The notes under the pieces were generated by a model. It was not told where the DNA came from. It worked only from the letters and a program-made list of their open reading frames with translations, and did not search any database. A DNA stretch of 16,794 nt from Planctomycetota bacterium (GTDB lineage: Bacteria; Planctomycetota; Planctomycetia; Isosphaerales; Isosphaeraceae), in the NCBI GenBank assembly GCA_021778575.1, contig JAJYCH010000019.1, positions 1 to 16,794 of the forward strand, in the 5' to 3' direction. Below, piece by piece: positions 15,003 through 16,794 of this stretch. Both the position numbers and the translations under genes were made by a program. The stretch's first letter is position 1, and every line of letters starts with the position of its first letter.

Positions 15003-16340
15003 TCAGTCACCGGCCCGGCCCGGCCCGACCTTCACGGATGACAGGATGGTCCATCCCTCGTGGCGCGGCAGCTTGTTGGCGAAGGCGATCGCCGGGCGGT
15101 TGGCCCACGGGTCGCGGATTCCCAGGGCGAGCTTGTAGAGGCCCGGCGGGGCGTCGATCTTGAGGACTCCCTCGACGTCAAACTCGCCAGGCAGCCAGGT
15201 CCGGACGTCGCAACCCAGCGGCATCCGCTGGGCCGGTTTCCCGTCAACGTCGATCAACGCCAGCTCCACCGGCCAGGGGTAGTAGAACGGGGCGACCCCC
15301 TCGTTGATGCCACGAATCTTGATCGAGAGGGTCCCGAGCGATTCGACCCTGGCGGGAAGCCGGACCTCCGTGAGCCGAAACTGGTAGCCCAGCTTCCGGA
15401 TCAGGTCCTCGCTTCGCTCGACGAACCTCGGCGAGGTCGGCCGCTCCAGCGCCGGGCAGTACGGCCCGATCCAGGAGAAGTGGCCAAGCCTTGTCATCTC
15501 CAGACTCTTCTCGAAGCGCTCTCCCAGCCATGCTTTGGCCTGAAACGGCACCATCTCGCCGCCGATCGCAGCCACCTTCCAGTTATCGCTCCGGCCCGAC
15601 TGACGCAACACGGCCAGGAACGACCAGTCCTGCCCGTTGTCGGTGTCCTCGGGGAACATGTCGTCGTGGAACCCGAGCCAGGGTTGCCCACCGGCGAAGC
15701 CTCTGCCGGTCCGGGCGAGGAGCATCTTGTGGGGGAAGGCCCGTCGATACGCCTCGATGACCTGGCGCTCGGTCTGCGGGCTGGCGTAGAGCTTGTCCTT
15801 CGGCCAGGTGTGCCACTCGCCCCAGAAGCCCAGCAGGCCCAGCTCAACGAAGGCGACTCGGGGGTGACCGTCGTAGCGTCGACCCATCGCCTCGATCAAG
15901 CGGACCATCCCCGCCACCATCCGGGGGTCGTCGTAGTCGGGCGAGGCTCCGCCGCCGTGGTCCTTGTACGGCGTCGTCTTGACCCCTCCGTTCTTGAGCC
16001 AATCCGGCAGGCCCGAAGGTTTCGAAGGATAGTCGATATAGACCCGGAGGACGACATGCTTCCCCTCGGCATTAGGGACCGACCAGGCCGTTTCCTCCCA
16101 GCGATCGAACGCGTAGCGCCCTTCTACCGGCTCCAGATCCTTCCACGAGGCGTAAAGGAAAACCATCGAGTAAGGCTGGCCGATCGGCCCGGCGTCGGCA
16201 TAAGGGCACCAACCCTTCAGCGGGTTATCGAGCGGGCCGGGGGCTGTCTCGGGAGCAACGATGATCTCGTCGGCGGGAGGGCCTGCGAAACAATTCGTCG
16301 TGAGGAGGACTGCTAGCAGGACGAGCCGGGAGGATCGCAT
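15003..16340 (-). CDS. Secreted DUF4832 / glycoside-hydrolase-like protein
   Basis: 445 residues from the ATG at 16340, chosen because AGGA at 16347-16350 lies 6 nt upstream and a clean signal peptide follows: MRSSRLVLLAVLLTTNCFA, cleavage expected after Ala19. The frame extends upstream to 16439, but that would bury the signal. The mature protein opens with PLDNPLKGWCPYAD, then a barrel-like region containing SMVFLYASWKDLEPVEGRYAFD (58-79), VVLRVYIDYPSKPSGLPDWL (96-115) and FVELGLLGFWGEWHTW (164-179). Glu175 in this last segment recalls the acid/base Glu of clan GH-A enzymes. The C-terminal half carries DUF4832 features, including HFSWIGPYCP (287-296) and NEGVAPFYYPWPVELAL (346-362) in a beta-sandwich-like end. 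Likely exported and active on polysaccharide, but substrate and catalysis are unproven. Confidence 0.82.
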   Translation of the reverse strand: MRSSRLVLLAVLLTTNCFAGPPADEIIVAPETAPGPLDNPLKGWCPYADAGPIGQPYSMVFLYASWKDLEPVEGRYAFDRWEETAWSVPNAEGKHVVLRVYIDYPSKPSGLPDWLKNGGVKTTPYKDHGGGASPDYDDPRMVAGMVRLIEAMGRRYDGHPRVAFVELGLLGFWGEWHTWPKDKLYASPQTERQVIEAYRRAFPHKMLLARTGRGFAGGQPWLGFHDDMFPEDTDNGQDWSFLAVLRQSGRSDNWKVAAIGGEMVPFQAKAWLGERFEKSLEMTRLGHFSWIGPYCPALERPTSPRFVERSEDLIRKLGYQFRLTEVRLPARVESLGTLSIKIRGINEGVAPFYYPWPVELALIDVDGKPAQRMPLGCDVRTWLPGEFDVEGVLKIDAPPGLYKLALGIRDPWANRPAIAFANKLPRHEGWTILSSVKVGPGRAGD

Positions 16341-16431
16341 GAACTGTCCTTTACGGAAATTCATAAATCTTCTAATCAACTTTAACCTGATTGTCACCTC
16401 TCCGCTACACTGCCGCGCGGTTACCGCCCCA

Positions 16432-16794
16432 TCACCCAAACAGAACCCCGTAGGCGATCAACAGCGCGACATCCATCATCCATAAGCCGGCGACCAGAGT
16501 CCCCCGCCAATCGATTTTTCGAGCCCGAGTCGCCACCAGGGCACCCAGGATCGCGCCCGGCACCCGGAAGAACAGGGCATTTTGCAGCCCATAACAAATC
16601 CCGTTCAGCTTGAAGAACGCCGATGCGGTGAGCAGAAAGTGGATGGCCGTCAGACTGCCAACCACCAGGGCGACCATGACGACGATCGGCCCGGACGAAT
16701 AGGGCCGACGGCGGCGACCATCGAGAGCGACCAGGGCTCCCATCGCGAGGGTCGCGACCGAGCCGATCCAGAACCAGGAATTCTGAACCCAGCG
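16432..16794 (-). CDS. Multi-spanning membrane protein, C-terminal part (cut by window edge)
   Basis: The frame is open from the window's right edge to the TGA at 16432, giving 120 residues. An internal ATG at 16743 could be read as a start, but the residues before it (SWFWIGSVATLAMGALVAL) form a membrane helix continuous with the rest, so the gene most likely begins beyond the edge. Four helices are visible: about 6-24, 35-57 (GPIVVMVALVVGSLTAIHFLL), 68-92, and 100-119 near the end. Basic loops (DGRRRRPY, RARKIDWRG) suggest cytoplasmic faces. No family is recognised. It is followed on the same strand, after 91 bp, by the DUF4832 gene; shared transcription is possible. Confidence 0.7.
   Translation of the reverse strand, partial: RWVQNSWFWIGSVATLAMGALVALDGRRRRPYSSGPIVVMVALVVGSLTAIHFLLTASAFFKLNGICYGLQNALFFRVPGAILGALVATRARKIDWRGTLVAGLWMMDVALLIAYGVLFG

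Noticed and set aside
16341..16439. Longer start for the DUF4832 protein
   Set aside because: It would bury the signal peptide; AGGA at 16347-16350 fits the start at 16340.

Overview
The window looks like chromosomal DNA of a GC-rich planctomycete, probably of the Isosphaeraceae/Gemmatales type; this is inferred from gene content, without a database search. The main clues are a DUF1559 prepilin-like protein with a class III N-terminus, a BatA/von Willebrand-type membrane protein, a DUF4832 secreted protein, a DUF3179-like membrane-anchored protein, many genes of unknown function, and wide gene spacing with several non-coding or decayed stretches.

Layout. 1-477 (-): N-terminal part of enolase, cut by the window edge. 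790-1941 (-): DUF1559 pseudopilin-like protein. 2176-2430 (-): small lipoprotein. 2431-3397: gene-free, with several inverted repeats. 3398-4198 and 4195-6411 (-): a two-gene operon with an ATGA overlap, a BatA/vWA membrane protein followed by an alpha/beta-hydrolase-like protein. 6489-6923 (+): small membrane-anchored protein, divergent from that operon. 6924-8316: about 1.4 kb without an intact gene, holding a decayed IS3-type transposase fragment and a 127-bp imperfect palindromic element.

8317-13085 (+): the most interesting part, a tight three-gene light-signalling operon. It encodes a bacteriophytochrome histidine kinase (PAS-GAF-PHY-HisKA-HATPase, biliverdin-binding Cys17), a single-domain Rcp1-type response regulator starting in an ATGA overlap, and 3 nt later a hybrid kinase of unusual layout, REC-REC-HisKA-HATPase-REC. 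Together these contain two kinase cores and four receivers, enough for a branched red/far-red phosphorelay. No DNA-binding, GGDEF or other classical output domain and no heme oxygenase is visible in the window, so output and chromophore supply must come from elsewhere.

13118-13480 (-): a STAS-domain (anti-sigma-antagonist-like) protein convergent with the light operon, 32 bp away. 13725-14378 (-): a DUF3179-like anchored protein. 14578-14931 (-): a possible small membrane protein interrupted by an amber codon, preceded by a conspicuously AT-rich stretch. 15003-16340 (-): secreted DUF4832 / glycosidase-like protein. 16432-16794 (-): C-terminal part of a multi-spanning membrane protein, cut by the window edge. 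No tRNA, rRNA or CRISPR array was seen.
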